Below are positions 11,901-22,329 of a stretch of DNA of 64,000 nucleotides, piece after piece. Below the pieces are notes generated by a model. That model was not told where the DNA came from and did not search any database. It was given only the letters and a program-made list of their open reading frames with translations. The stretch is taken from assembly GCA_012845835.1 (NCBI GenBank), contig JABAKD010000015.1, positions 5,404,778-5,468,777 of the forward strand, given 5' to 3'. The first letter of the stretch is position 1. Each line of letters begins with the position of its first letter. The stretch comes from Undaria pinnatifida. Its lineage: Eukaryota; Sar; Phaeophyceae; Laminariales; Alariaceae. The position numbers were made by a program, and so were the translations under genes.

Positions 11901-14900
11901 GACATGATCCTCACATAATGATTGGCTTTGGACCCAGGCTACGGTAGGGGGGTCCCCTTTTGGGCCTTTTATTTCAGTGGCTAGGGGTCACTCGCGCGAG
12001 TAACCCCTTTGTTCCTATGCAATCTTACGTTTTCTTTATGTGTTACATTGACGAAATCAATCCGCAATGCAAAGGTGATCTAAGCTGCGGCAAACCAAGT
12101 GCCTAAACCATCTTCATCTGTAGGGTACAGAGCTACTCGTGCGAGTGGCTCAAACACACCAGTGAAAATGCCCCCCCCCCCCGTACCGTAGCCTTGGTCT
12201 TTGAGCGCATATGTATGACTGTGCAACCCGATGATAAATAGCATGGTCTACGTATACAAAAAACATTAGTACTAACCATGCGTTCTACGATCATTTCACC
12301 GACACGTTTTCTGACCGACGGATCTGCCTTGACCCAAAATAGTTCGTTGTTTTTTTTGTGTCATACATCGTTTAATTTCCTAGGCCATGCGGGATTTTGT
12401 CATAGGGAGGAGAAGGTTTTAGTTTCCTGCTCGTCAGTTTTGTCGGTGAGGTATACGGAGGTCTTCAAGCGCCGGTTCACACGTAAAGCTACGGTAAAAG
12501 CGTTCGCACCATTTTTTTGGGGGGGGGGATCCTCGCTTAAGGGAGCTCTATCCCCACCGCCCAAAAGTTGATTTTGAGAAAATTCAATAAAAAATCTGCC
12601 CTGTTATGAACAATCCACCATGTCCTAGGCATAAACAGAAACAAATTAAACGCTGAACAAAGAAACGACAAAAATGGCATCCCAGCGGTATTGGACTATA
12701 AGGAAGGAGCTCCAACAATTCAGAAGAAAAAAAGAAGAAAAAAAAAAAAACGTGAAAAAAGTGCGAGCTGCATGATACCTCTGACACGTGCTCCGCTAGA
12801 GGTAGTATTTTTGTTTTTCGGCCGCTTTGTTTCTGGATGACCAGGTGGGGGGGGAGGGGGGGTCCTTAAGCCAAGGTCGTCAGGAATTCGTCATTTGGTT
12901 TTTGTTGTCAAGTCTGAATTTTTTGTATGCCTATAGGTGATGGGTTCGTCCATCGGGTTGCACTTTCGATCAAAGCTACGTACGTCCTGTAGGCGGGACG
13001 TTAATACCTGACGCGCGCGCGACGATAGAGGCGCATCACTTCTTTTTCCAATACTCCCCCTCAATTTGGGAGCTTAAGACCTCTCTAAGGCAAAACCTGT
13101 TTTTTTTTTTGGAGCAAAAAAACAATACTGCTGTCATACCGGATGAAAAATCTCGTGGGGCCTAGGTACACAACGAGAATCATGCCAAAAAAAAAAAACG
13201 GTCCATTTTTGGCGATGGTTTCGAGTTAAGGAGCCCCGTCTTTTCAGAAACAGTTCCATTCAGCCAAAAAGAGGTATACCTTGATACCTCTCTATCGTGG
13301 CACGCGTTACCCCCATTTTCACTCGGTGCACATCCCTTTTTTTTCCCCCGAATGTCCTCGCTCTAGGAGCTCAAGACACGTCCTTCGTAACCCCGAAAAA
13401 CCTGGTTTGGAAAAACCGAAAAACTGCTACCAACGGGGGAAATATCCCATGCACCTGCGTAGGTGATGTAGAACGAAAACTGTGCTAGAGAATGGCCCAT
13501 CTTTTTTCCGACGATTTTGGGTTAAGGAGCTCCGCCCTTCAGAAATAGTTTCCGGCGAAAGGTGCTGCCACTGTCGTAGCGGGCGTCACTGCTGGGTTTG
13601 ACCCAGTCGCACGCGAGTTGCTCCGTACCTCACCGACAAAAACAACACTTTGGGGCCATGTTTTTCTTGGCGACGAGTTCGTAGCTCTCACCGTTCCATG
13701 GCAGGTTCATCTCTTGCAAAAAAAATCTCTGCAGCACGTTAGCTTTAATACGAAGTATCTCGAAAGGAACAGACAAGGTTTCTGTCACTTGCGAGAGTGA
13801 CACGGGCCACTGCCAAAAAACATATGCCCCCCAAAAGTGACCCCCTCATCGTAGCCTCTGGGTGTTTCAGTATTCTTAAAAGCAGCTATTGGGTGAGGAC
13901 GCGTGCTACGACAGAGGTAGCAGTTTTCGTCTGAAATGGTTTGTTCTGAATGGCGGGGCTCCTTAGCCCAAAATCGTCGGAAAAAATCGTCGGAAATACG
14001 CCCCCTTAATTTTTGCATGATGATGATTCTCGATTCTCGTTCTCTAAAACCTAGGCCAGATGGGATTTTTCATCCAGCATACAGCAGTTTATTTTTCCTC
14101 TAAATCAGTTTTTTGGGTTAAGAAGGGCATGTCTCTCAAGCTCCGAAAGTGAGGAACCTCAGAAGAAAATGTGGTGCGCCTGTTCTATCGTACGTAGCAC
14201 GCGTCTGCGGTAAAACGCCCCTCAAAAGGTTTGGAGCCTCAGCAAAGCAATGTTTCGAGTTGTTCTACGGCATATAGCCCCCCGACGCGTGCAACGATAG
14301 AGGTATACCTTTTTTTGGCGAAAACGGTTTCTGAATGACGGTGCTCCTTAACCCAAAATCGTCGGAAACAGATCGCTTTTTCGTCCGATTCTTGCTGTAT
14401 ACCTAGGCCATGGGATTGGTCATCCGGTAGCAATTTGGTTTTCCTCCAAAACTGATTTTTGGGTTAAGAAAGACATGTCTTAACCCCCGAAAGTGAGGAA
14501 CCTCAGAAAAAAATGTGGTTCGCCTCTATCGTATCCCCCGTTCCCCCAACTTTTTCTTTAACGAAATCGCTGGTTTTGAAACCAGCTCCCGGCCGTATCT
14601 CCGGAAATACGGTGCCCCGCGCCACCCCGACGTCATCGTTCGATAGTCCTTTGCAAACAAGAAAACGCCCAAAGATATGTTGTTTTTTATAGCACCGTTC
14701 CTCGTGTCGAGCAGTCATGAAACGTTCGTTGAAGAAAATCGACGTATTTTTTTTGGGGGGGGGTATCATAGAATCAGTCTGTCATAAGCACAACGCCAAT
14801 GGTGTTCCAACGGTACTTGGTTGTTCCTCAGTCCAGCTTTCCCTGCCGTCAGAACCATTTTTCGAAAAGTGCGGTAAAACTATCGACGATACGATTGCTA

Positions 14901-15827
14901 GGGAAGGGGGATCGCATTTTAGGCTCTCGTTTTCGAGCGGCTCGGAGTAACTCGCGCGAGTGGCTTCCCTATTCCCTTGATGTTTTTTTTTCGGGTTCGG
15001 AGTATCCATCGGCGCACATGGGATTGCTTGTTAAGTCACGCCTCCAACTATATTCGAACTCCGCGTTGTTGAGTGTAGTACACAAAAAATAAGTCATCCG
15101 CGCGCGTTGCCTAGCTACTTTTCGGCAATGATAGAGCACGGGTACTCTCCCTACCGTACCCTTATAGCCTATCGTGTGTATACCACACGTCATGATCAGT
15201 GCGCGAAGGTAAAAAAGACTTCGTTGTGTACAAATGACGTGTTTCTTTAACGCCTGGTACGATAGTCTAGAAGAGGTATTGCATCTCTTTTGAGCTAAAT
15301 ATGTTGATCCAAAAATCCTCAGAATGTCGATGTCGTTTGCAACATGAACACTTTTTTTTTTTTTCACCCCAGGCCATGGTTTTGGTCAAATCTACTTCCA
15401 TTTTCAGCTTACTTACAAGGAAAACTTTGGGTGAGGTATAAAGCTCCCCAAGCCACTACCCTCAGAAGGCAAAAAAAAGTCCAGTGCACCTCTACCGCAC
15501 TAATTGTTGCATATGCCCTTTTCTTAAGTCTGCGTCGTTCCCGGTGTCCCTCGTTACTCCCCACGTGCGCAGCACCCTTTCCAAGCCCCGCTAGCTGTGA
15601 TGAAAGAAGCCGGCCTCAAGGTGGATTACATTCCGGACGAGGTCATGCCTCACGGAAGAGCGTTTTTCAGCGAAAACTACGTCGAAAACTACCCGGAGGC
15701 CGTGCACCCCGAAGCAAGGATCGCACACAACAACTTTATCAAGGGCCACGAAAAGAAGAGAGACCGGTTTAGGAAGTATCATTTGTGGTTCGTTGAGGGC
15801 ACGTATTTCCCAGAATGTGAGGGGTGA
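8987..15827 (+). CDS. GT-A: nucleotide-diphospho-sugar transferase (PF03407/GT77-like), last three exons
   Basis: A predicted type-II Golgi-type glycosyltransferase that would transfer a sugar from a nucleotide sugar. Exons: 8987-9172 (62 codons), 10854-10991 (46) and 15573-15827 (84 plus TGA). All junctions are phase 0 with AG/GTGAG sites (donors GTGAGA, GTGAGC; acceptors TTGCAG, CACAG, GCGCAG). The first exon carries the metal-binding D-x-D in LWSDSDIVWVGNPLPLLPD. The second carries the QHDG...CTCFMFLRPT segment, and the third NNFIKGHEKK and the end of the family fold. These match GT-B exons 3-5 in phase, length (62/47/84 codons) and sequence. Exons corresponding to GT-B exons 1-2 were not found upstream; a copia element and a LINE fragment lie there. 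The gene is either 5'-truncated or its first exons lie before the window. All three exons are free of stops, which favours a functional or recently functional gene. The long introns (1.7 and 4.6 kb) are filled with MITEs. Confidence 0.78.
9270..9533. repeat. MITE, family M1, full-length copy
   Basis: A 264-bp element with inverted ends: left CACGTGCTACGATAGAGGT, right CACCTCTTTCGTAGCACCCG. Internal hallmarks of family M1 are CTCCTTAACCCAAAATTGTC, a CCTAGGCCATGGGATTTTTC-like block and T-rich segments. It lies in the GT-A intron between the first two visible exons. At least a dozen full or partial M1 copies occur in the window. Confidence 0.75.
9536..9727 (-). repeat. Repeat family M3, copy 1
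   Basis: About 190 bp whose reverse complement matches 10503-10735 and 14545-14755. Shared landmarks are CTTCAACGAAATCG, CCCGGCCGTATCT, GCCACCCCGACG and CTTCCTCGTGTCGA. Non-coding. Confidence 0.6.
9897..10185 (-). repeat. MITE M1 copy interrupted by a TTAA MITE
   Basis: Reverse-orientation M1 with the CCTAGG block near 9957 and GGGTTAAGGAGC at about 10023, ending with a CCTCTATG... terminus after 10166. The sequence is broken at ACC|TTAA by the 89-bp element at 10078-10166. Confidence 0.65.
10078..10166. repeat. TTAA-flanked 89-bp MITE (nested)
   Basis: Bounded by TTAA on both sides, with short inverted ends (TTAACGGCTTTACAGC on the left; CTCTAAAGGGGTTAA on the right). It is inserted into an M1 copy at the sequence ACCTTAATGCCTCTAT. 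An uninterrupted M1 relative has ACCTTAATACACCTATCG at about 55617. TTAA duplication is typical of piggyBac-type elements. Confidence 0.75.
10503..10735 (+). repeat. Repeat family M3, copy 2
   Basis: Plus-orientation copy of the same repeat as 9536-9727 and 14545-14755, ending in TCGTTAAAGAAAATCGCTGG and a poly-G run. It lies just before a GT-A exon. Confidence 0.6.
11340..11655 (+). repeat. Repeat family M4, copy 1 (CTCGCGCGAG family)
   Basis: Contains the palindrome CTCGCGCGAG followed by TGACCCCCCTGT, a GGTTAGCTACG block, ACTCGTGCGAGTG, then GGGGGTATTAACATG...AACATCC and (CCCTA)n CCTAGCCTTGATC. Other copies: 11930-12205, 16735-17100 and 57815-58740. Confidence 0.65.
11930..12205 (+). repeat. 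Repeat family M4, copy 2
   Basis: Carries CACTCGCGCGAGTAACCCC, then ACTCGTGCGAGTGGC and poly-C before GTAGCCTTGGTC. It has the same order of blocks as copy 1, without the TAACATC expansion. Confidence 0.6.
13011..13308 (-). repeat. MITE M1 copy, reverse orientation
   Basis: Ends CGACGATAGAGGCGCAT (left) and CCTCTCTATCGTGGCACGCG (right). The internal CCTAGG block (about 13160) and GAGTTAAGGAGCCCCGTC (about 13220) match the family. Confidence 0.7.
13898..14205 (+). repeat. MITE M1 copy
   Basis: Starts GACGCGTGCTACGACAGAGG and ends TCGTACGTAGCACGCGTC. A 14-bp internal duplication (AAAATCGTCGGAAA twice) is present near 13971-13996. Confidence 0.75.
14284..14532 (+). repeat. MITE M1 copy
   Basis: Starts GACGCGTGCAACGATAGAGG and keeps CTCCTTAACCCAAAATCGTC and CCTAGGCCATGGG; it ends CGCCTCTATCGTA. 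An M3 repeat follows directly, as it also does at 9533-9536. Confidence 0.75.
14545..14755 (+). repeat. Repeat family M3, copy 3
   Basis: Closest to copy 2 (10503-10735), sharing CTCCCGGCCGTATCTCC and GTGTCGAGCAGTCATGAAAC. It directly follows an M1 copy. Confidence 0.6.
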
Positions 15828-15959
15828 TTTCGTTTTCCCTCCCGGCAAGGTATAGCAGTAATTGCGGTGCGTTTTTTATTTCGCGCAGAATCACACCTGC
15901 GTGGACCAAGGTACCTGCGCATCCTATACGTACGGGGATCTGGGACGCATAACTACCGT

Positions 15960-16210
15960 GGTAGTCTCGTATAGTGCCGATAGGCGATAGCCAGTAAAAC
16001 CGGCACTATACCAGATACGAGCACTATTGGGTATAGTGCCAATACCGGCATTGGCATATATATTATTCATGCGTCAAGCGAATTTTCCGACGTTACGACA
16101 GGGGTTCCCCAACAAGGCGGTATCCCCATATGAGGCGGTATCCCTATACAAGGCGGTATCCCTATAAGGCGGTATCCCTATATAAGGCGGTATCCCGATA
16201 CAAGACGGTC
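15960..16210. repeat. GCACTATA-rich stretch and 16-18-bp AAGGCGGTATCCCTATA array
   Basis: Degenerate CCGGCACTATA units (15960-16060) precede about six tandem units of AAGGCGGTATCCCTATA (16113-16208). Similar GGCACTATA words recur near 32000-32340, 36960-37140, 49570-49680 and 50360-50530. This is a minisatellite directly downstream of GT-A. Confidence 0.7.
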
Positions 16211-16734
16211 AAAGTCGCCTCGCGCTCGGCTGGGGAATGGCGCTCACAGATCAGAATGAATACGGCGGCTTCCCGCAGTAAGGCGGTCGTATTGATCTCG
16301 CACATCCACCGCCTTATTGGAAAACCCTCCCCTACTGTACACCTGCAATAGGCCCTGTTCAACCGGCACTATAGAGGGAGACCCCCGCTGTATCCGATCC
16401 CACCAAACAAAGAGGGGCCAGTTTAGCAGTATCATTGAGGTGTGTAGAGGGCACATGGTTCCCATGGAATGCAAGTAGAGATGTTTTATTTCCCAGCAAG
16501 ATATACATGCCGTGTGCGCAGGCAGCATCATGCCAGTGTGGGCCATGCTGTACTACGGAACTTGAGGTTCATACGCATTTAACGTGACTGACTTGCAGCC
16601 ACAGAGACGACAGGCCGAAGAGACCCGTGCGTGCCGTGAGTCCGGGGGTCTGAAAGGCATAAGCCTTTGGTCCCTATACCGATATCATCAACATTTTTTT
16701 GCAGCGCGTTCCTGACACCCAGGAAGGCAGGCCA

Positions 16735-17100
16735 GGATCAACGCTGCGGTAGGGCGGTCACTGTTGGTGCCTTTTTTTTCCGGTGGCTCGGGGGCGAGTG
16801 ACCCCCCTGTTCCTTCGCAGTCTTGACCATTTTAGAGCCCCCAAAATCCCTCCCTGTACAAACTCCAAGTAAAATTGCCAAAACAAAAAGGGGCTTCCAG
16901 CTGTAAAGGCGTTAATTTTGAGTGCTGTTTTAGTTTTCGCGATGTGAATCCGCTATGGAATGGTTAGCTACAGTACGTCGCGCCAAGCAAATCGCGTAAA
17001 GACTTTTCGTCGGTGAGTTACAGAGTCATTTGTGCGGGTGGCCCAAACCCGGTAGATGGGGGTATGTATGTCATAACATCCCCCCTTCCCTAGCCTTGGA
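16735..17100 (+). repeat. Repeat family M4, copy 3, with a TTAA MITE inside
   Basis: Has GGCTCGGGGGCGAGTGACCC, GCGATGTGAATCCGC, GGTTAGCTACAG and GTGCGGGTGGCCC, ending GTATGTATGTCATAACATCC and CCCTAGCCTTGGA. The TTAA-type MITE at 16828-16915 interrupts it. Confidence 0.6.
16828..16915. repeat. TTAA-type MITE, 88 bp, within M4
   Basis: Begins TTTTAGAGCCCCCAAAATCC and ends CTGTAAAGGCGTTAA, matching 10078-10166, 18640-18727, 50084-50175 and 52758-52843. The left TTAA has decayed. Confidence 0.65.
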
Positions 17101-17218
17101 CCTAAGTGGCACCGTCGCGAGGGGTGGAACGGAGCAGATCTAGATACCGTAGGGGTTTTGCGGCGCTGGTGCGGTATCCTTTAGTGTGTATGGCAGGTTT
17201 GGTGCACGGTGAAGGCCG

Positions 17219-17384
17219 CTTGTCACGACGTCGCGTCATGCAAAGTACCGCACTACGTCTCACCCTGCAATAGTGCGGGGTGCCCACTTTAGTGCGCGCG
17301 CTTGTCACGACCTCGTCCTACAGAGTATCCCACTACTTCTTACCCTGGAATAGAATAGTGCGGGGTGCCACTTTAGTGCGTGTA
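17219..17384. repeat. Two-copy 82-bp tandem repeat
   Basis: Units 17219-17300 and 17301-17384 each begin CTTGTCACGACnTCG and contain TAGTGCGGGGTGCC and ACTTTAGTGCG. Non-coding. Confidence 0.7.
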
Positions 17385-17399
17385 TGGCTGTAAGGAACG

Positions 17400-18430
17400 A
17401 CGCTAATGAGGGTCCACGAATACTGTAGTGGTGTGTTGTTTCTTCCGGGCGGGGGATGTTTTAAAGGTGATTACATGAGGGCTGTATTACTGGCACACCA
17501 TGACCTCTGAGCTATATCGTACAATCAGTGCAGATTGTTATCGCTCAGTGTTTCATGGCGCGCCTCGTTGATAAACGCACCATCCGCGGTTCGAATCCCC
17601 CTAACGTCCTTTTCGACTCCATTTATGCGGGGGGGGGGGCTAGCTACACATAGTACAAAAAAATACTCCCTTCATTAAAATTGGCTAATTGCTTAGACGT
17701 TGCTTAGATGTTGCCGGTAATGCGCATGTGGGTTATACACCAAGACCAGCAGGATCCAAACGGAACGAGCAGGGCGGGGAGGGGAGGAGGGGGGGGTTAA
17801 ACATATCATTCATGCCGTAGTCGCAAAACCATGGGTCGGGGGGGGGTTATATCCTCAAGCAGTACTATTCGGAGCAGGAGTGTTAGGGGCGGGGGGGTTA
17901 TGCCCAGATTATGTTGTTCGGGGAAGGAATGGAGGGAGGGAGGGAGGGATGCTATGCTCAGATCGTAGTATCTGAGGCAAGAAATGCGAATCATTAACAG
18001 TGCTAGCTACACTACATAGCACCTGGGGTTGGGGTGAGACGGGTTTTTATTCAGGAAAAATCGTCTGCGGGCGATCAGCCGGAACCAAGATTCAGACAAA
18101 ACCGAGCAGGGGGCGGGGGGGGGAGCTGTTCTATGCTCCGATAATGGTATTCCCCCCGGGCAGGAACCGAGGGGGAGATCCGTTAAATGATGTGGTTCGG
18201 GACAAGAACTGGATTTTGGGGCTGTTCCATGTCCCGACGATACTCTCCGGGGGAGGAGCTGTTGAATGTTAATAGAGTTTATTCAGCAGCAGGTGGTGTC
18301 AGTGGACCCATGCTAATGTAAAGGCGCGCAAGTTTTTTTTTCTTATTACTACCCCTCACGTGAGGTCTAATAAACTATATACTGTATACCCTCTAGGGCA
18401 AAACACTGACTTTTTGAGTAAAACATGTGG
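17400..18430. other. Gene-free G-rich stretch
   Basis: Poly-G tracts and loosely repeated GGGGCGGGG / GGGAGCTGTTC(T/C)ATGCTCCGA phrases (17760-18270). A GCGGTTCGAATCCCCC sequence near 17587 resembles a tRNA T-arm, but no cloverleaf could be built around it. Confidence 0.4.
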
Positions 18431-18639
18431 TCGTCAGAGGACACCTGGGATGCATCCCCGCGGTTTCCATTGTTTGATTTTCATCTGGTGACGGTAAAAC
18501 GGACACTGCTGCTTGTGCTGAAGTCATCGCGCACAACAGTGGGTGGGTGAAACCCGATGACCACACCCATGGATGGCCTAGGCATTAAACAGGGTCATGT
18601 TCTAAAACGAGAAAATTTCCTTCCGCCGACGATTTTCGG

Positions 18640-18727
18640 TTAATGCATTTTCAACTGGAATCCCGATTGGGGATAAAATTACTTGAGATTAATACAGGGA
18701 GGGGTTTGGGGGCCCCAAAGGGGTTAA
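18640..18727. repeat. TTAA-flanked 88-bp MITE nested in an M1 copy
   Basis: TTAA at 18640-18643 and 18724-18727 flank the element. The surrounding M1 sequence reads GACGATTTTCGG|TTAA...TTAA|GGAGCC; uninterrupted M1 copies have GATTTTGGGTTAAGGAGCC (for example about 55558). The insertion therefore duplicated TTAA exactly. Confidence 0.78.
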
Positions 18728-18858
18728 GGAGCCCCCCCATCGTTCAGAAAAAAAAATGCTAAAAAGTGCTACCTCCATCGTAGCACGCGCGCGTCAGTGT
18801 CTGGTGTCGTAGGAGCTGTGCTGTGTCTCCCAAGTAGGGTTTCCAGGTGGAGGCATAG

Positions 18859-19126
18859 GTAAGGTTATAGGTGGGGACGCAGAGTGCCCCCTGCAGGTCT
18901 GCCAATTGAGCAGGTCCACGGAGAGTACTCACTTTATTTTCCTTTGTAGAGACGTAGCTTTATTCGATTCCACCAGAGCCCCGGATAGCTTCTGAGATCG
19001 GAGGCACGTGCCTCCGATCTATTTCCTAGCTTTCCCGAATATAAAACGCCAACCTTATCATACGAAACCCATCCAAATGATCTCAAATTCGGATAGTTAC
19101 ATGCCTTTCGAGGCCGTATCTTAACA
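18859..19126 (-). repeat. Gypsy 3' LTR
   Basis: A 268-bp copy matching 27565-27835 with scattered substitutions. On the coding strand it starts TGTTAAGATACGGCC; the terminal A of TTACA has been lost next to the CATAG duplication. It contains an inverted-repeat word GGAGGCACGTGCCTCC. The sequence preceding it on the coding strand (CAGGGTGGGCTAG) is a weak polypurine tract. Confidence 0.88.
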
Positions 19127-20021
19127 CTAGCCCACCCTGATGAGTCGCATATGCAGACATATGGGAGATTCGGGGAAACTCCGGTTTTACGAACTAGACC
19201 ATGAGTCGAAGATGCGGCTCCTCAAAACCCACTCGCACCCCTCTAAGCGGCCTGGCTATGGAGCCAGGAACACGCAAAGAAAAGCAGGTGAAAGAAACGC
19301 AGACCCTACAACAGGGCAAAAGTCACCCATCAAAAACCTGCCGCGTGCCGCCGATGTGACGGGGGGGGGCAGAAAAGGCTCTAGAACCTGCCGCATACCG
19401 CCGGTGTGGCGGGGGGGGGCGGGAAAGGCTGTACGGCAAACCAACCACAGAAAAGATACTATGACGAGGCGAGCCCTCGTCGATATGGAGGCGAACACGG
19501 GCGCTAACTCAAGGGAGAAGTCATGCGAAAAACTTCCCGTGGACCATCCGCATTGCGGAGAGTTAGACGAGGAAACGACAAATACCCGGGATGGAAGGTG
19601 GCAACACCTACAGCCCCGCTAGGGGGGGAAGCGTTTAGTCGAAAAAAACTAAGTAGAACAAACACAATACACAAAAGATAAAAGATGACACACAGATCCG
19701 TACATAGCCCTGTACCACGTGACGCGCGAACAGGGTACCCTGTTCGCCCCCCGGCTCTGGGCTGAGGAGGGCGTCGGCAGGGCGAAACTGAACAATGACG
19801 AAAAAGCGGCAGCCCTGCGCCTCAGATAGCGGCGTTTTACCCGAACCCTGGGTCGGCACTGAGCAGGGGGTTCGGCAGGACAGAAAGGAAACCAAATGGA
19901 AAGAACCGCCCCAAAATCCGACGAAGACCCTCAGGACACTACGAACAACCCAAAGACAAAGACTCAAACCTCATAACTCCAAAAGATGAAGAAATATCGG
20001 GGAGCGGCGGCGACTTGGAAG
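19127..20021 (-). other. Gypsy 3' untranslated region
   Basis: No conserved domain. A duplicated block CCTGCCGC(A/G)T(G/A)CCGCCG followed by a poly-G run occurs at about 19337 and 19388. It lies between the end of the pol-like frame and the 3' LTR. Confidence 0.55.
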
Positions 20022-22329
20022 TCAACTGGCCACGGCCGCGCCTCGAGATTCTTCTACGTCACGTTGGATTCCCCGATGAAACGCACTGGCGATGTGAACT
20101 TGCAGGCACCAAGAGCCTCGTACGGCTCTCGTTGAAGTCGTGTAGCGCGCCGGGGGAAGCGGAAGTTTAATCGGTCCCGGGTCGTCTAAAAAGCGGACCG
20201 GGTATACCTTGCCCTCGGTAGTGCTCGCGCTGATTTTCCCAAGCCACCATAACCCATCGTCTCCCTTGTACCAAACGTGGGCCTGCTTAGGAAGTACTGT
20301 GTCGTGGTAGCAACGGAGCCAATCGGCACGGGAAACACAGGCGTAGCCCGGCGCTAGGAAACGTTTCCCGTTGTTGCGGAAGAGCTCGCGCTGTGCCGCT
20401 CCGATCCGCATTCGGCGGTAGAGGTGGTTGGTTTGTCGGTGCTTGTCCGGGGTTCCGGCCCAATAACGCAAGATGTGGGAGCGGGAGAGGTGGAGGTCCA
20501 TTTCCCGCTCCCAGGAAGGTTCGGAGAGTCCCGCCCAATGCGTCTTGTATAGCACCGCAATGCCGCCACCTCGCCCTCGTACCGACTGATGACCAGTGAT
20601 CTGCTCCACCTCCAGCCGTTGAAGGGGAGTCGAAATGTCGTCTTGAGTGACGTGGTACGGTGGGGACTTCTTGGAAACATTGTTGAGCACGTACTGCGTC
20701 AGCCCCGCCGGTAGGTATTTGGGCATGTCCCCGCTGTCGTGGGGGTTGGCACAGGATTTGCAGCGCTCGATGGCCACACGCCGACGAGCGTCTGAGTCGG
20801 GCAGGTCGGAAGGGAGATTCAAATAGAGGAGGTTGCTCCCGAGCGGCAAACCGTCCGGGGTCTCGGTGGCGGAGCAGGGACCGACGGACAGGACCTTGTA
20901 CGGGCCCGTCCTGTTAAGCGCGAGTTTGGCCTTGAGTACCTTGGCGTCGGTATTCGCCTTCACACCTTGGTGGATGGTAGAGGCAGAATTGTACACCCAT
21001 TCTCAACCACCCACAGCAAAGTTAGGTGCTGGACGCAGCACGTCGACGAGGGCGGAGTATCTGCGGTTAACACGGGAAACAGTGAGGGCGTGGTGTGCGC
21101 GGACAATGTCGTTCGCGCGCTTTTGCCGGTCGGTGGCCAAGTTGTAATAGGCCAGGTGGTCACGGGCCAGACTCTGGTATCCCACCACACCAGTGCGGTC
21201 GAAAACCGCCAGGGGGGGCCGTGGGAGTCTGCCCATGTGGACCTCGTTGGGCGCCAAACCCGTCGCCGCGCCGACGGAATTGTTGTAAGCGAATTCTACG
21301 TGGGGCAGATGCAAGTCCCAATCGCCTTGTCGCTCGTTGACGACCATAGCCAGCATTTGGGCCATAGTGTGGTTTACCCGCTCAACGCTCTCGTTACAGT
21401 TGGGATGATAGGAGCTTGTAGCAAGCTTGTGCACATTCAACAGCTGATACACAGCTTGTGAAAGCTTGGAGCAGAACTGCAGTCCGTTGTCCGAGAGTAT
21501 GGTGCGCGGGCACCCCCACAAGCGGATGTATTGGTTTACTAGGATATTGGCTGTACCTCCGCGGTGAACTCAGTGGCAGTGACGGGGAACATGACGGCCC
21601 GACGACTAAAGCGATCGGTGAATAGCAGGATGTAGATGCTGCCTCGTGGTGTCAACGGAAGGGGGCCGAAGTAGTCAACGCTGACGACGACACCTGGACC
21701 TTCCGGTAGAGGCATTGAGATGATGGGCCAGCGGACAGTCAGCCGTGGGGTTTTCCGCGCTTGGAACTTCAAGCAGTGGCAAAGCCACCACCGGGTGCAC
21801 ACATTCATGCCAATCCACCAATAAAACCGCTCCAGCATGCGCAATGTGCGCGTGTTGCCAAGGTGACAAGAGGCTGTCGAGTTGCAAGCTTGCATGATCC
21901 AAGGCCGCATGAGCAGGGGAACGTGGATGCGAACTGGCTCGTCGTATAGCAAGCACGCAGCTCGCTCCACAGAGTTCGGTTTGTCAGACCTTGTTGGCGG
22001 CAGTGTCGGTAGGGCGATGTCGTCGTCGGTTGTATGTGTGCGACCCTTACACGCCAGCTCCTTGATGTCTGAGAGGGGTGGACGCTTGTGCGAGAGATAG
22101 CACGCCAAACGTCGGGCGGCAGGACCGATGGTCGGCCGATAGGGGCGTAACGCATCATGGCGTGGCACATCGGCTCAGCGTGCTGCTCTCGCTTCCAATC
22201 GGCATGTGAATAACGCACGATGGAATCAGCGAACTGCAGTTCAGCAGCGCCGCCGAGGGCGTCCGACCTTGTAGGTGCAGTCGGCGTGTCACCAGGAGAA
22301 GGCGTGAGCCGTAAGAGAAGAGTTCTCAT
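20022..22329 (-). pseudogene. Gypsy integrase with C-terminal chromodomain
   Basis: This is the integrase part of Pol, which inserts element cDNA. Reading leftwards: a zinc-binding HHCC-type region (CHLGNTRTL...WWLCHCLKFQ; the second cysteine of the usual KCQ is F here); the DDE core with SVDYFGPLP (first D), LSDNGLQF (second D) and NESVERVN (catalytic E); a linker with VSRVNRRYSALVD; then a chromodomain-like block (VEQITGHQSVRGR, YKTHWAGLSEPSWEREMDL). It ends with a WYKGDDGLWWLGKI / RFLDDPGPI module that looks Tudor/SH3-like. Frames break at about 21530 (a one-base shift after TEFTAE) and about 21000, so it is a pseudogene. A chromodomain at the integrase C-terminus is the hallmark of chromoviruses and usually guides insertion into heterochromatin. 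Confidence 0.88.

Noticed and set aside
15597-15827. Stand-alone small gene of 76 codons
   Set aside because: It is the terminal exon of GT-A; the acceptor at 15571-15572 gives a phase-0 exon with the same length as GT-B exon 5.
17520-17610. tRNA gene candidate around GCGGTTCGAATCCCCC
   Set aside because: The T-stem pairs poorly and no matching acceptor or D-arm can be folded.
19131-19190. CTGATGAGTC...GGAAAC resembling a hammerhead ribozyme core
   Set aside because: Stem II does not close onto the GAAA box and no flanking stem I/III pairing is visible.
20967-21461. 164-codon plus-strand frame
   Set aside because: Antisense shadow of the gypsy integrase core.
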